The notes beneath the pieces were generated by a model that had not been told where the DNA came from, made no database searches, and saw only the letters and a list, made by a program, of their open reading frames with translations. The translations under genes were made by a program, and so were the position numbers. Source: Bradyrhizobium sp. Ghvi (GTDB taxonomy: Bacteria; Pseudomonadota; Alphaproteobacteria; Rhizobiales; Xanthobacteraceae). From it: 64,000 nucleotides of DNA. The stretch spans positions 1 through 64,000 of the forward strand of contig NZ_FOVU01000010.1 in the NCBI RefSeq assembly GCF_900115265.1, written 5' to 3'. Shown piece after piece: positions 25,877 through 34,854 of this stretch. Each line of letters begins with the position of its first letter. Position 1 is the stretch's first letter.

Positions 25877-27523
25877 TCACCAGTTGCGGAAGCGGCTGGG
25901 CGGGCGATAGAGCCCGCCGGATGCCAGCATGAGATCCTTGATCGAGCGGGCCGCGAGCAGATTGCGGTCGGCATCGAGCGGATCGATGCCGAGATCTTCG
26001 GGACGCTGGATCACGCCGCGCTGCCGGAGCTGTTCGACCAGATTCGCATCGCGGGCGCGGCCGATCTCGGTGTAGCCGGCAACGCCGCGGATCGCCTGCT
26101 CGCGCTCGTCCTTGCTGCGGCACATCAGGAGGTTGGCGATACCTTCCTCGGTGACGATGTGGGTGACGTCGTCCGAGTAGACCATGACGGGCGCGAGATC
26201 GAGCTTGAGCTCCTGCGCCAGATCGAGCGCATCGAGCCGCTCGACGAACAAAGGCGTGTTGCGCTCGCCAAAAGTCTCGCCGATCTGCACCACCAGCTTG
26301 CGGCCGCGGCGCAGCGCCGCATTGCAATCAGGATCGGCCTCGGCGCCGGCCTTGAGCCAGGGCTCGCTCGGGTGGCGGCGGCCGCGCGGATCCGAGCCCA
26401 TGTTGGGCGCGCCGCCGAACCCGGCGATACGGCTGGTCATCACCGTCGAGCTGTGGCCTTCGAGATCGATCTGCAGCGTCGATCCAATGAACATGTCGCA
26501 GGCATAAAGGCCCGCGGTCTGGCAGAAGGCGCGGTTCGAGCGCAGCGAGCCGTCGGGTCCGGTGAAGAACACATCGGAACGCGCCGCAACGTAATCCTCC
26601 ATGCCAACTTCCGATCCGAAACAATGGATCTGCTCGACCCAGCCGGCTTCGATCGCCGGAATCATCGTCGGATGCGGGTTGAGTGCGAAATGGGTGCAGA
26701 CCTTGCCCTTGAGGCCGAGCTTTTCGCCATAGGTCGGCAGCAACAGCTCGATCGCGGCGGTATTAAAGCCGATGCCGTGGTTGAGCCGGCGCACGCCGTA
26801 AGGCGCATAGATGCCTTTGATGGCGAGCATTGCAGTGAGGATCTGGGTCTCGGTGATGGCGGCGGGATCGCGGGTGAACAGCGGCTCGACATAGAAGGGC
26901 CTGTTAGCCTCGACCACGAAATGCACGAGGTCGCCGGGAATGTCGACGCGCGGCACCTTATCGACGATCTCGGTGACCTGCGCCACGACGAAACCGTTCT
27001 TATAGCTGGTCGCTTCGACGACGGTCGGCGTGTCCTCGGTGTTCGGCCCGGTATAGAGATTGCCGTCCTTATCGGCGCTCACAGCCGCAATCAGCGCGAC
27101 GTTCGGCGTAAGATCGATGAAGTAGCGCGCGAACAGCTCGAGATAGGTATGGACGGCGCCAAGCTCGATCTTGCCGCCGAACAGCATGCGCGCGATGCGT
27201 GCCGATTGCGGGCCCGAATAGGAGAAGTCCAGCCGCCGCGCGATGCCTTTCTCGAAGATGTCGAGATGGGCAGGCAGCACCACGCCCGACTGGACCATGT
27301 GCAGGTCATGGACATCCCGGGGGTCGAGGTTCGCGAGCGCAACGGCGAGGATGTCAGCCTGCTTCTGATTATCGCCCTCCAGGCACACGCGGTCGCCTGA
27401 CCTGATTACCGCCTTCAGAAACGCGAGAAGGTTCGGGATCGCGACGACCTTGCCAGTGGCGTGCTGCCGGCCGCCCGTGAGGCGCTCGCCGAGGGCGGCC
27501 TTTTGCATACCCCAATCGCTCAT
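25877..27523 (-). CDS. mdcA: Malonate decarboxylase alpha subunit, acetyl-S-ACP:malonate ACP transferase (548 aa)
   Basis: Exchanges acetyl for malonyl on MdcC, releasing acetate. Family landmarks are VCLEGDNQKQADILAVALA, GVRRLNHGIGFNTAAIELLL and GFGGAPNMGSDPRGRRH. Length is typical for MdcA. The start MSDWGMQKAALGERL at 27523 fits homologues better than the upstream ATGs, which fall in the operator region. First gene of the leftward mdcACDEGBH operon, transcribed away from the transporter genes. Confidence 0.92.
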   Translation of the reverse strand: MSDWGMQKAALGERLTGGRQHATGKVVAIPNLLAFLKAVIRSGDRVCLEGDNQKQADILAVALANLDPRDVHDLHMVQSGVVLPAHLDIFEKGIARRLDFSYSGPQSARIARMLFGGKIELGAVHTYLELFARYFIDLTPNVALIAAVSADKDGNLYTGPNTEDTPTVVEATSYKNGFVVAQVTEIVDKVPRVDIPGDLVHFVVEANRPFYVEPLFTRDPAAITETQILTAMLAIKGIYAPYGVRRLNHGIGFNTAAIELLLPTYGEKLGLKGKVCTHFALNPHPTMIPAIEAGWVEQIHCFGSEVGMEDYVAARSDVFFTGPDGSLRSNRAFCQTAGLYACDMFIGSTLQIDLEGHSSTVMTSRIAGFGGAPNMGSDPRGRRHPSEPWLKAGAEADPDCNAALRRGRKLVVQIGETFGERNTPLFVERLDALDLAQELKLDLAPVMVYSDDVTHIVTEEGIANLLMCRSKDEREQAIRGVAGYTEIGRARDANLVEQLRQRGVIQRPEDLGIDPLDADRNLLAARSIKDLMLASGGLYRPPSRFRNW

Positions 27524-27565
27524 TTCGGCTCCTTGGCATGCGAGAAATGGCTTCATGGCGCCGAA

Positions 27566-27666
27566 TGTATGCATCTTGCGTTCATTTGTCAATTAATGTA
27601 TGCGTAATGTCATAAATCAGAGATATTCGCATACACAGGAGGGAATTTATGGCGCGAATGCATACA
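27566..27666. promoter_or_regulatory. Four phased half-sites, probable operator for the malonate GntR regulator
   Basis: TGTATGCA (27566-27573) and TGTATGCG (27597-27604) face CGCATACA (27628-27635) and TGCATACA (27659-27666). The inner two and the outer two are exact inverse complements, and neighbouring sites are exactly 31 bases apart, about three helical turns. All lie between mdcA and the madL-type gene. FadR-branch GntR proteins bind short palindromes with TGTAT-like arms, and such a gene ends the rightward operon, so a looped or multi-dimer repressor complex is likely. Confidence 0.7.
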
Positions 27667-27716
27667 GAAGGTCCATGCCCGGACGTTGCTGCTCCACATG
27701 CACAGGGGAGGCGCCC

Positions 27717-28151
27717 GTGACCATTTCCGGCGTTGCTCTGCTCGCAATCTGCACCCTGCTTGGAGGCCTGCTCGGCGACCTGCTCGGTGTCGCTCTCGGT
27801 GTGAAAGCCAATGTCGGCGGCGTCGGCATCGCGATGATGTTTTTGATCGCCGTCCGGCTGTGGCTGGTCCGGCACGGCCTGCTCAGCCGCGGGCTCAATA
27901 CCGGCGTCGAGTTCTGGGGCAGCTTCTACATTCCTATCGTGGTCGCCATGGCTGCGCAGCAGAACGTCGTCGCCGCGGCGAAAGGCGGCCCGATCGTCGT
28001 CATCGCTGGCGCCGGCGCGGTCGCCGTGTGTTTCGCAATGGTGGCGATGATCGGCCGGCTCAGTGGCCGCATCGAGACCATGGACGAGATCGAAGCCCGA
28101 GAGGCGATCGAGGCGAATGTGCCCCACTTCAAATCCGGGAGGGTCGGATGA
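27717..28151 (+). CDS. madL: Malonate transporter subunit MadL type (144 aa)
   Basis: Small membrane subunit of the two-component malonate carrier. It has four hydrophobic helices starting ISGVALLAICTLLGGLLGD and the conserved GVKANVGGVGIAMM. The GTG at 27717 has AGGGGAG six bases upstream and begins the conserved region; the longer upstream frame runs through the operator sites and is rejected. Overlaps madM by 4 bases (ATGA). Confidence 0.88.
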   Translation: MTISGVALLAICTLLGGLLGDLLGVALGVKANVGGVGIAMMFLIAVRLWLVRHGLLSRGLNTGVEFWGSFYIPIVVAMAAQQNVVAAAKGGPIVVIAGAGAVAVCFAMVAMIGRLSGRIETMDEIEAREAIEANVPHFKSGRVG

Positions 28152-28912
28152 CCATGATCTTTCACATTCTCGCAGCCAATTCGCTGATCACTGCCTTCGC
28201 CGCCGTCGGGATCCTGATGTGGATCTCGGGGGCGATCTCGAAATACCTCACCTTCGGGCGCATCCACGGCTCGGCGATCGCGATCATGCTGGGTCTCGTG
28301 CTGGCCTTTTTCGGAGGCCTTGCCACCGGCGGCGAAAAGGGCGTCGCCGATTTGCCGGCGCTGACCGGAATCGGCCTGATGGGCGGTGCGATGCTGCGGG
28401 ATTTCGCCATCGTCGCCACCGCCTTCGAGGTCGATGTCGTTCATGCGCGCAAGGCCGGATTGATCGGTGCGGTCGCGCTCGGACTGGGAACGGTCGTTCC
28501 GTTCATTCTGGGCGTGTTCGTCGCGGCGGCGTTTGGCTACACGGATGCCGAATCGCTCACCACGATCGGCGCCGGCGCGGTCACTTACATTGTCGGTCCG
28601 GTCACGGGGGCAGCGATCGGCGCGTCATCGCCGGTCATTGCGCTCTCGATCGCGACCGGTGTATTCAAGGCGGTGATCGTGATGATCGGCACGCCCTTCG
28701 TCGCCGGGATGATCGGCCTCAACAATCCGCGCAGCGCGATGGTGTTCGGCGGCTTGATGGGAACGGTCAGCGGCGTTTCCGGAGGACTTGCCGCGACCGA
28801 TCGGCGCCTGGTGCCTTACGGCGCATTGACCGCGACGTTTCATACCGGGCTCGGATGCCTGGTCGCACCGTCCATTCTCTACTTTACGGTGCGCGCAATC
28901 ATAGGAAGCTGA
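28148..28912 (+). CDS. madM: Malonate transporter subunit MadM type (254 aa)
   Basis: Large membrane subunit, about eight helices, starting MTMIFHILAANSLITAFAAV, with the family block GAGAVTYIVGPVTGAAIGAS and a Gly-rich end (GGLMGTVSGVSGGLAATDRR). Length 254 is the family norm. In related systems MadLM imports malonate with sodium. The ATG overlaps the madL stop, and the next gene begins right after its TGA. Confidence 0.9.
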   Translation: MTMIFHILAANSLITAFAAVGILMWISGAISKYLTFGRIHGSAIAIMLGLVLAFFGGLATGGEKGVADLPALTGIGLMGGAMLRDFAIVATAFEVDVVHARKAGLIGAVALGLGTVVPFILGVFVAAAFGYTDAESLTTIGAGAVTYIVGPVTGAAIGASSPVIALSIATGVFKAVIVMIGTPFVAGMIGLNNPRSAMVFGGLMGTVSGVSGGLAATDRRLVPYGALTATFHTGLGCLVAPSILYFTVRAIIGS

Positions 28913-29629
28913 ATGGCAGGCCTGTTCAAAGTCGCAACCGAAGCCGAAGAAGATGGTGGGCTTCTCTCCGATCGTATCCGCAATGCGCTCACGGACGAGA
29001 TTGCCTCCGGCGCGCTCGTTGCCGGCTCGGCCCTGGAAGAGCAGCAGCTTGCAGATCGCTTCGGGGCTTCCCGCACGCCTGTGCGGGAAGCTCTCCGGCA
29101 GCTCGTCGTCAGTGGGTTGGTCGAGGTGCGCGGGCGTCGCGGGGTCGTCGTGGCGCGGATGACACCGGAGCGGATCATGGACATGTTCGAGACCAGCGCA
29201 GAGGTGGAAGCCATGTGCGTCAGGCTCGCGACTTATCGCATGACGCCGCTCGAGCGCAGCCGCCTGATCGAGCTGCACGAAGGCTCGCGGGCGATGGTCG
29301 AGGCCAACGACGTCGATGCCTATGATGCCTTCAACCGGGCGTTCCACGAATGCATCTACGGTGCGACGCACAACTCGTTCATGGCCGAGCAGGCGCAGGA
29401 TGTCCGCGCGCGGCTCAGCGCCTTCCGCCGGACGCAATTGCGGCAGGGCGATCGCATTCGCAAGTCCCGCGACGAGCATGATGCCATCATGCAGGCGATC
29501 GCCGAAGGGGACGGCGAGACCGCCTCACGCCGGATGCGTGCGCATATGCTGAACGCCGCCGCAGCGCTGCGGCGTTACATCGAAGATCGCGTCAGGCCCG
29601 TCGACGGACCTGAGCCCGACAATTTCTGA
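28913..29629 (+). CDS. GntR-family (FadR branch) regulator of malonate genes (238 aa)
   Basis: Winged HTH at about residues 15-80 (SDRIRNALTDEIASGALVAG, RFGASRTPVREALRQL, VEVRGRRGVVV) followed by an all-helical FCD ligand domain with metal-binding His positions in NRAFHECIYG and AHMLNAA. It starts on the base after the madM stop, so it is co-transcribed with the carrier. By position it matches MdcY/MatR-type malonate regulators and would act at the phased half-sites. Confidence 0.85.
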   Translation: MAGLFKVATEAEEDGGLLSDRIRNALTDEIASGALVAGSALEEQQLADRFGASRTPVREALRQLVVSGLVEVRGRRGVVVARMTPERIMDMFETSAEVEAMCVRLATYRMTPLERSRLIELHEGSRAMVEANDVDAYDAFNRAFHECIYGATHNSFMAEQAQDVRARLSAFRRTQLRQGDRIRKSRDEHDAIMQAIAEGDGETASRRMRAHMLNAAAALRRYIEDRVRPVDGPEPDNF

Positions 29630-29632
29630 CAA

Positions 29633-29649
29633 GGCGGTCATGGACCGCC
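29633..29649 (+). terminator. Hairpin after the GntR gene
   Basis: GGCGGTC at 29633-29639 and GACCGCC at 29643-29649 form a perfect 7-pair stem with a 3-base loop, starting 4 bases after the stop codon. Only a weak T-run follows. Likely end of the rightward malonate operon. Confidence 0.5.
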
Positions 29650-29943
29650 CTTGACGTAAACGAAGGCAGACGCGCCTGAAGGTACCTCCAGCCGCAATTC
29701 GGACAAGCGGTCTGGTTGAACGCGTGGCGGCAGCCACCGGGGCGCCGCGCCAGCGATCAATTTTTCGGCCCCTTCGCATGCCCACCGGGGGGACGGTCGG
29801 ATGCGCGAGTAAACTGATGCAGTTCTCCAAAAAAGTGTGAATTACTAATCGTGGCTTGTTCTAGCGCCCTCACGCCAAGCTAAGGTTGAGGCTGGCGAAC
29901 GCAGAACAACCAAGAAGACGGTTGGGGACTTCGGGGCTGCACG
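29650..29943. other. Spacer before the SIR2 gene
   Basis: About 290 bases with no convincing frame. AT-content rises toward 29820-29870, suggesting a promoter for the following gene, but no clear -35/-10 pair can be fixed by eye. Confidence 0.3.
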
Positions 29944-31230
29944 ATGGCTGACAGAGATACGGAGGATTTTTTAGCCAGCTACCTAAAGGAGCTGAACGAG
30001 AACAATGCAGCGGTGTTCATTGGCGCTGGCATGTCGAAAGCCGCAGGTTATGTCGACTGGGCCGGGCTTATGTCCCCCGTTGCCAAGGGGCTCGGCCTAG
30101 ATATCGCCAAGGAATCCGACTTGGTTGCGCTCGCCCAATATCATCTCAACGCCAACAACAATAATCGGCACAAGCTGAGCCAGCTGCTGATCGATGAATT
30201 TTCGGACCTCAAGAACCCTACCGAAAATCATTCACTGCTAGCAAGGTTGCCCATTCAGACCTACTGGACGACAAATTACGACCGATTGATCGAGAAGGCG
30301 CTGGAAGCCGGCGGCCGGCGCGTAGATTCCAAATATACGGTCAATCAGCTCGCCACTACGCGCCGTGGACGCGACGCCGTCGTCTACAAGATGCACGGAG
30401 ACATTGAGCATCCCACGGAAGCCATCTTGAGCAAGGACGACTATGAACGATATTCGTTGACCCACGGTCCCTTCATAACGGCCTTGTCGGGCGACCTCGT
30501 GGAAAAGACCTTCCTTTTCCTAGGTTTTAGCTTCACCGATCCCAATCTCGATTTCGTTCTTTCGCGCATTAGAGCGCGCTTCGAAAAGCATCAGCGGCAG
30601 CATTTCTGTGTGATGAAGAGGCGGACCCGAAACAAAAGGGAAGGCAAAACCGAGTTCGAATACGCCGAAACAAAGCAAAAACTTGTTACGCAAGACTTGA
30701 TGCGATTCAACATCAAGACGATCTTCATTGATGATTACGGCGATGTCACACGGCTGCTCGCGGATATGGATCGCCGATTCAGGAGAAGGACAGTCTTCAT
30801 ATCGGGAAGCGCGTCCGACTATGGAGTTTGGGGGCAGGCCGCGACCGAGGAATTCATGTCCAAGCTGGCGGCGGAACTGATCAACAAGAATTTGCGAATC
30901 ACGAGCGGATTCGGCCTCGGGATTGGCAGCGCTGTCGTGAAGGGTGCGGTCCAACAAATCTATTCGACAAGCCACCGCAGCATCGACGAGCAAGCGATGA
31001 GACGGTGCGGGCGCAGACGTACAAGCGCTATCGGGATGAACTCGTGTTCACACGGGAGAGGTCCAAGGTTCGATCCCTTGTGCGCCCACCATTTCAATGA
31101 CTTACCCCGTAGATTCCCCCAATGTGCCCTAGAAAGTCGGTCGCTTGGGGAGCGCCTGTTTAGACCAGCGGGCAAAATCGTAGTGAGGGAAATCACCGAC
31201 ACGATGGAGCGCTGTTTGTCGCTAGGGTGA
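29944..31230 (+). pseudogene. ThsA-like SIR2-SLOG antiphage protein, C-terminally truncated
   Basis: The SIR2 NADase domain (about 1-275) is intact: FIGAGMS at 25-31, catalytic Asn in TTNYD (N111) and catalytic His in KMHGD (H151), almost the positions known for Bacillus ThsA. A SLOG/STALD nucleotide-sensor domain begins at TVFISGSASDYG (283) and runs to about residue 350 (GFGLGIGSAVVKGAV). There homology shifts frame: YKRYRDELV is found in another frame at about 31020-31048, and then a tRNA 3' fragment begins at 31060. The last 80 codons of the open frame are unrelated. In Thoeris, ThsA depletes NAD after a cyclic ADP-ribose signal from the TIR protein ThsB; no thsB is visible here. The remnant is therefore probably inactive or deregulated. 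Confidence 0.7.
31060..31091 (+). other. tRNA-Lys-like 3' end (T arm, acceptor strand, CCA): candidate attachment site
   Basis: The sequence carries a perfect T stem-loop (CAAGG TTCGATC CCTTG) followed by TGCGCCCA and CCA, as at the 3' end of alphaproteobacterial tRNA-Lys. No D or anticodon arm precedes it; instead the broken SIR2-SLOG gene runs up to it. Such partial tRNA ends are the classical distal attachment sites (attR/attL) of integrative islands. No second copy was seen in the window. Confidence 0.65.
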
Positions 31231-31386
31231 ACATGCAACTCGCGGAGTGTTAACACGCCGCCGATGCGGAGTTGACCTCGGTCATGATCGTGCCCGACGT
31301 TCGGGTTCAAACTGTTCGACCGGAATCCGACCGTTTGGCCTCCTTTTTCACTGTCGGCATGGTCCGTCCGGAGCTAGATTGCCCGC

Positions 31387-31563
31387 ATGGAGCTGCGGCT
31401 CGTCCGACGTCACTTGGCAGAGGCAGAGCGCCACGTTGCGCTGAGCGATAAGCACATCACACGCCAGCTTGAGATCATCGAGGAGTTGGAACGCGGCGGC
31501 CATCCAACGTCGTTAGCACTTTGCCAGAAACTAGAGAAACGCGGGCAGGCTGCTTCGGCTTAA
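31387..31563 (+). CDS. Small hypothetical protein (58 aa)
   Basis: Starts MELRLVRRHLAEAERHVALS and continues helical and charged (HITRQLEIIEELERGGH). This is a small protein type I recognise as widespread in Bradyrhizobium, with no known function. No strong Shine-Dalgarno is visible. It is too short for usual gene-size cutoffs. Confidence 0.5.
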   Translation: MELRLVRRHLAEAERHVALSDKHITRQLEIIEELERGGHPTSLALCQKLEKRGQAASA

Positions 31564-31610
31564 AGCCAACTCGGCGCCGCTATATTGCCCCGCTGTAGTA
31601 GCGGCGCCAG

Positions 31611-31815
31611 CTATCGTGATGTCTTCGACAGAGCGACGGGAGCGCGGGCCGGACTGCGCCCGAGTAGCCAATTCATCAGCATCATGCCGACAATCGCGCC
31701 GCAAAGTTCGGCCAGGATGAAGCCCGGCAAGTCCACCGAACGAATGCCGGAGAAGGTGTTCGTCAGCGAGCGTGAAATCGCCACGGCCGGATTGGCGAAC
31801 GAGGTCAAGACTGGT
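31611..31815 (-). pseudogene. Aquaporin (MIP/AqpS-like) C-terminal fragment
   Basis: The frame includes the second NPA box and its surroundings, TSFANPAVAISRSL, followed by DLPGFILAELCGAIVG and the last membrane helix MMLMNWLLG. This is the final third of a MIP-family channel of the type found with arsenic genes. The first four helices and the first NPA box are missing, and upstream residues are unrelated. Non-functional remnant. Confidence 0.65.
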
Positions 31816-32351
31816 GCTGCGAGCAACTTCGCTAGCCTATCCGGCTCTTTCGAAATTGCCCGCCCTGCTGTTTTCGTCACGACAAAGATTAAATTTATCC
31901 TGAGGCGGGGATCGCTGCTGTTACTACGCGAGTGGCGCGACCTTGGGCTGACTGAGGGGCGGCCGCGGTCGATGTAGACAGGCCGCTGGAAGGGACCAGC
32001 TGTGCTGAGCACAGCCGCGTGTCAATGTCCCTTTCGGAGGAAATTTACGGCCATTCGCTTTTCTGATCGCACATAGACGAAACGCGTAATGGCTCCAACC
32101 TTTCCTTCCATGGAACGATTTGGGTCGCGCGAATCGCGAAGCAGCGTGTCGCGCACGGAGTCGTGCTGCGGTGCAATAACGTCATCGATGTTTGGCCGCA
32201 GAGTCCCCGCGACCTTCCCGGCACAAATCGAGGATAACGCGGATTGCCATACGGCTCACCTCGGATCCTCCAATCACCGGGGAGAGGCTGAGTTCATTTT
32301 GCTTCGGTAACACGCGTGAAGTCAGGATCCGGATAGCATCGGAGACAACCA
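31816..32351. other. Spacer between aquaporin remnant and chemoreceptor gene
   Basis: About 535 bases of short frames without domain evidence. The end, nearest the chemoreceptor, should hold its promoter. No repeats or RNA genes noticed. Confidence 0.3.
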
Positions 32352-34118
32352 TTGACGAAAACTCGGCAGGGCAGTCTCGCAAACAACGTGACGTTAATGA
32401 CCGTATGCATGCTGGCTGCGGTGATAATTTCGCTTAGTGTGCTTGGGTGGGTGGCAACGTCTCGGTACGTCGACGGCACGAAACGAAGTCGACTTGATCA
32501 AACAATGCTCGTCGCCGCAAACATAATGGTCACCGCTCAAAGCGGTGTCCGCATAAAATTTGATCAAAACGGAGATCTCTCGGTTCTTGATGCGACCAGC
32601 ATTCTGCCAAAATTTCGAACAGACGACGCGGTCGATCAAATGTCATCGTATACCGGCGCCCGGGTATCGATCTTTTCATACTTCGATGCGGGAGAGCAGC
32701 GACCTGCCTGGGTTGCATCGACGCGAGGCGACAAGTCCAAGCCTCACTATTTCATTGCTTCGACATCCCTACTCAACGAAAACCGAGGAAGAAGAAACGG
32801 AGAACCATTCGATGGTTCTGAAGAAACGTTGACCCGTCTGCAGCATGGAAGCATTGCTATGGAGGAGCGCTATTACGACGGGCAGGAATATTTCACGGGC
32901 TATCTTCCCGCAATGAACGCGGACGGCAAGCCGGTCGGGATGATTGCCGTCAGCGTGAAGACGGGCGACATAACCCAGTTCCTTTCGGCTCTTTGGCTGT
33001 ATTTTGCCAGCGCGGGTCTTTTTCTTCTCGCGCTGCTAAGCGCCGCCACCTTCCTGCTGACTCGTCGATTGATGCGTCCGATTCCAATCCTCGCCAATAC
33101 GATGAGGCGTTTGGCCCAAGCAGAGAACTTGGAAAGCATTCCCTATTTGAAGCGAATGGACGAAGTTGGCCAAATGGCTGAAACGCTTCAGGTGTTCAGG
33201 GACAGCATGGCTGAAGCCGAACGTCTAAAGTGCGAAAAGGAGGCGGCGAAGGCGCGCGCTGAGGAGAACAAGCGTGTGGCCATGAGCAGACTTGCCGACG
33301 ATTTCGAGCGTAGCATCAGGGGGGTGGTCGACGGCGTCGCTGCTGCATCAACGGAGATGGAGGCGGCGGCGGAAACCATGACGGCGACCGCAGAGAAAAC
33401 CTCGCGCCGTAGTGATGCGGTAACGACGTCCGTCGATCAGGCGTCGAAAAATGTCCAAACCGTAGCAAGCGCGGCTGAGCAACTTGCGACGTCAGTCGCC
33501 GAAATTGGGCGCCAAGTCGAGCATTCTTCGACGATGGCGCGCGAGGCCGTTGTGGAAGCAACGCGGACCGGCGAGATCGTCGATGGTCTTGCCAGCACCG
33601 CGCAAGCGATCGGCGGCGTTGTCAAACTCATCAAGGACATCGCCGCTCAGACCAACCTGTTGGCGCTCAATGCCAGTATTGAGTCGGCTAGGGCCGGCGA
33701 CGCGGGGAAGGGCTTTGCCGTGGTCGCCAATGAGGTGAAGACCCTAGCCGCTCAAACTGACAAGGCAACGGAAGAGATCGCGACCCAGATCTCGACGATT
33801 CAAGTAGCCACCGGCCGCACGGTTGATGCGATCGGTAGCATCAGCGGTGCGATCGTCAAAATCGACGAGATAGCCCACGCGATCGCCTCGGCCGTTACCC
33901 AACAGGGCGCGGCTACACGGGAAATCTCCGGCAACGTCACGCAAGCAGCTCGCGGTACGGCGGAGATCGGCAGCAATATCGCGGATGTCAGTCAAGCGGC
34001 CCAGGAGACAGGTGCGGCCGCCACGCAGGTGCTGACAGCTGCTACCGACCTATCAAGGCAGGCGGAAACGCTCAGCCGGGACGTTGACAGCTTCATCCGC
34101 GACCTCCGCGCATCTTGA
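32352..34118 (+). CDS. Methyl-accepting chemotaxis protein (588 aa)
   Basis: A transmembrane chemoreceptor. The first helix is at about residues 12-35 (VTLMTVCMLAAVIISLSVLG), then a periplasmic Cache-type sensor (about 36-205), a second helix (about 207-235), a HAMP domain (RRLMRPIPILANTMRRLA) and the cytoplasmic signalling coiled coil. The CheA/CheW-binding hairpin reads AAQTNLLALNASIESARAGD. A TTG start at 32352 has GGAG 7 bases upstream. Methylation-helix regions flank the hairpin. Ligand unknown; no che genes adjacent. Confidence 0.88.
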   Translation: MTKTRQGSLANNVTLMTVCMLAAVIISLSVLGWVATSRYVDGTKRSRLDQTMLVAANIMVTAQSGVRIKFDQNGDLSVLDATSILPKFRTDDAVDQMSSYTGARVSIFSYFDAGEQRPAWVASTRGDKSKPHYFIASTSLLNENRGRRNGEPFDGSEETLTRLQHGSIAMEERYYDGQEYFTGYLPAMNADGKPVGMIAVSVKTGDITQFLSALWLYFASAGLFLLALLSAATFLLTRRLMRPIPILANTMRRLAQAENLESIPYLKRMDEVGQMAETLQVFRDSMAEAERLKCEKEAAKARAEENKRVAMSRLADDFERSIRGVVDGVAAASTEMEAAAETMTATAEKTSRRSDAVTTSVDQASKNVQTVASAAEQLATSVAEIGRQVEHSSTMAREAVVEATRTGEIVDGLASTAQAIGGVVKLIKDIAAQTNLLALNASIESARAGDAGKGFAVVANEVKTLAAQTDKATEEIATQISTIQVATGRTVDAIGSISGAIVKIDEIAHAIASAVTQQGAATREISGNVTQAARGTAEIGSNIADVSQAAQETGAAATQVLTAATDLSRQAETLSRDVDSFIRDLRAS

Positions 34119-34378
34119 TAGGCGGGTAGTGTCCTTGCAGCAAATGGAGTGGGAATTGGCTGATCGCGAGCGTGAAGTAGCAATAATCGGTGTTTTGTGG
34201 TTGGCCACTCTTCAAGGCTAAATGCGACTTTGTTGGGATAACTTCTGTGACGAGTAAAGGATCTGTGAGCCACAGGGGGGCTCGGTGAGGTTGGGGAAGC
34301 GAGGCCCGAGAACGAGGAGGCGGCGCGTACTCATAAAGTCACGACAATGCCGGGCGCAGTTGTGCGCGCAGTTCCGGT

Positions 34379-34825
34379 TCATGCGGGTTTGCGGCGCAAC
34401 CACCCCTTCATTTGGAGACCGTCCCGCATGTTGAGAGCAAGAAGTGTAATGTTTGTTGCGCCCGCGACGAGCTCGATCGCCTGCACAGCATAGAACGTGG
34501 CATCGAATTCTGCCGCCTGAGCCTTGGACGCAAGGAAGAGCGCAGACGGAATAAGAATCAGAATGCCGTTCCCTGCAATGAAGGGCATGCGCTTGAATTT
34601 GGCCCCGATCAGTCCGGCCCGGCGCCCCTTTGCCAAGATGATACCTGTACCACCGGTCGCAGCGAGCACCGGAATCAGCAACAAGAAACCCCACGGTATG
34701 GTGCTCTTAACCGCTGCAACCGTGGCAGGGGACGCGAACAGCTCGCTGAGTACCGTCGATAGCCAAAATGTGCCGATCGTTGCGATAGCCAAGGCGCCAG
34801 CGACAGGATGGATCAACTTGATCAT
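34379..34825 (-). CDS. Four-helix integral membrane protein (148 aa)
   Basis: Starts MIKLIHPVAGALAIATIGTF. Four hydrophobic helices at about 5-27, 42-64, 82-102 and 112-134, with a basic C-terminus (GWLRRKPA). The conserved-looking His in LIHPVAG and in-between Gly pattern suggest a haem- or quinone-site membrane protein, but this is only a resemblance. Co-directional with the monooxygenase-like gene 29 bases upstream, so probably one MarR-controlled unit. Confidence 0.65.
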   Translation of the reverse strand: MIKLIHPVAGALAIATIGTFWLSTVLSELFASPATVAAVKSTIPWGFLLLIPVLAATGGTGIILAKGRRAGLIGAKFKRMPFIAGNGILILIPSALFLASKAQAAEFDATFYAVQAIELVAGATNITLLALNMRDGLQMKGWLRRKPA

Positions 34826-34854
34826 GAGTATCTTCCCTTCCTAAAACAGCAGGG

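Noticed and set aside
24527..27400. A 957-codon open frame on the plus strand opposite mdcE, mdcD, mdcC and mdcA
   Set aside because: Its codons mirror the high-GC third positions of the malonate genes on the other strand, it has no domain, and it crosses four well-supported gene boundaries.
27686..29325. Long Arg-rich plus-strand frames covering madL and madM
   Set aside because: They are out-of-frame shadows of the transporter genes; composition is almost entirely Arg, Gly, Asp and His, as expected for a shifted frame in GC-rich DNA.
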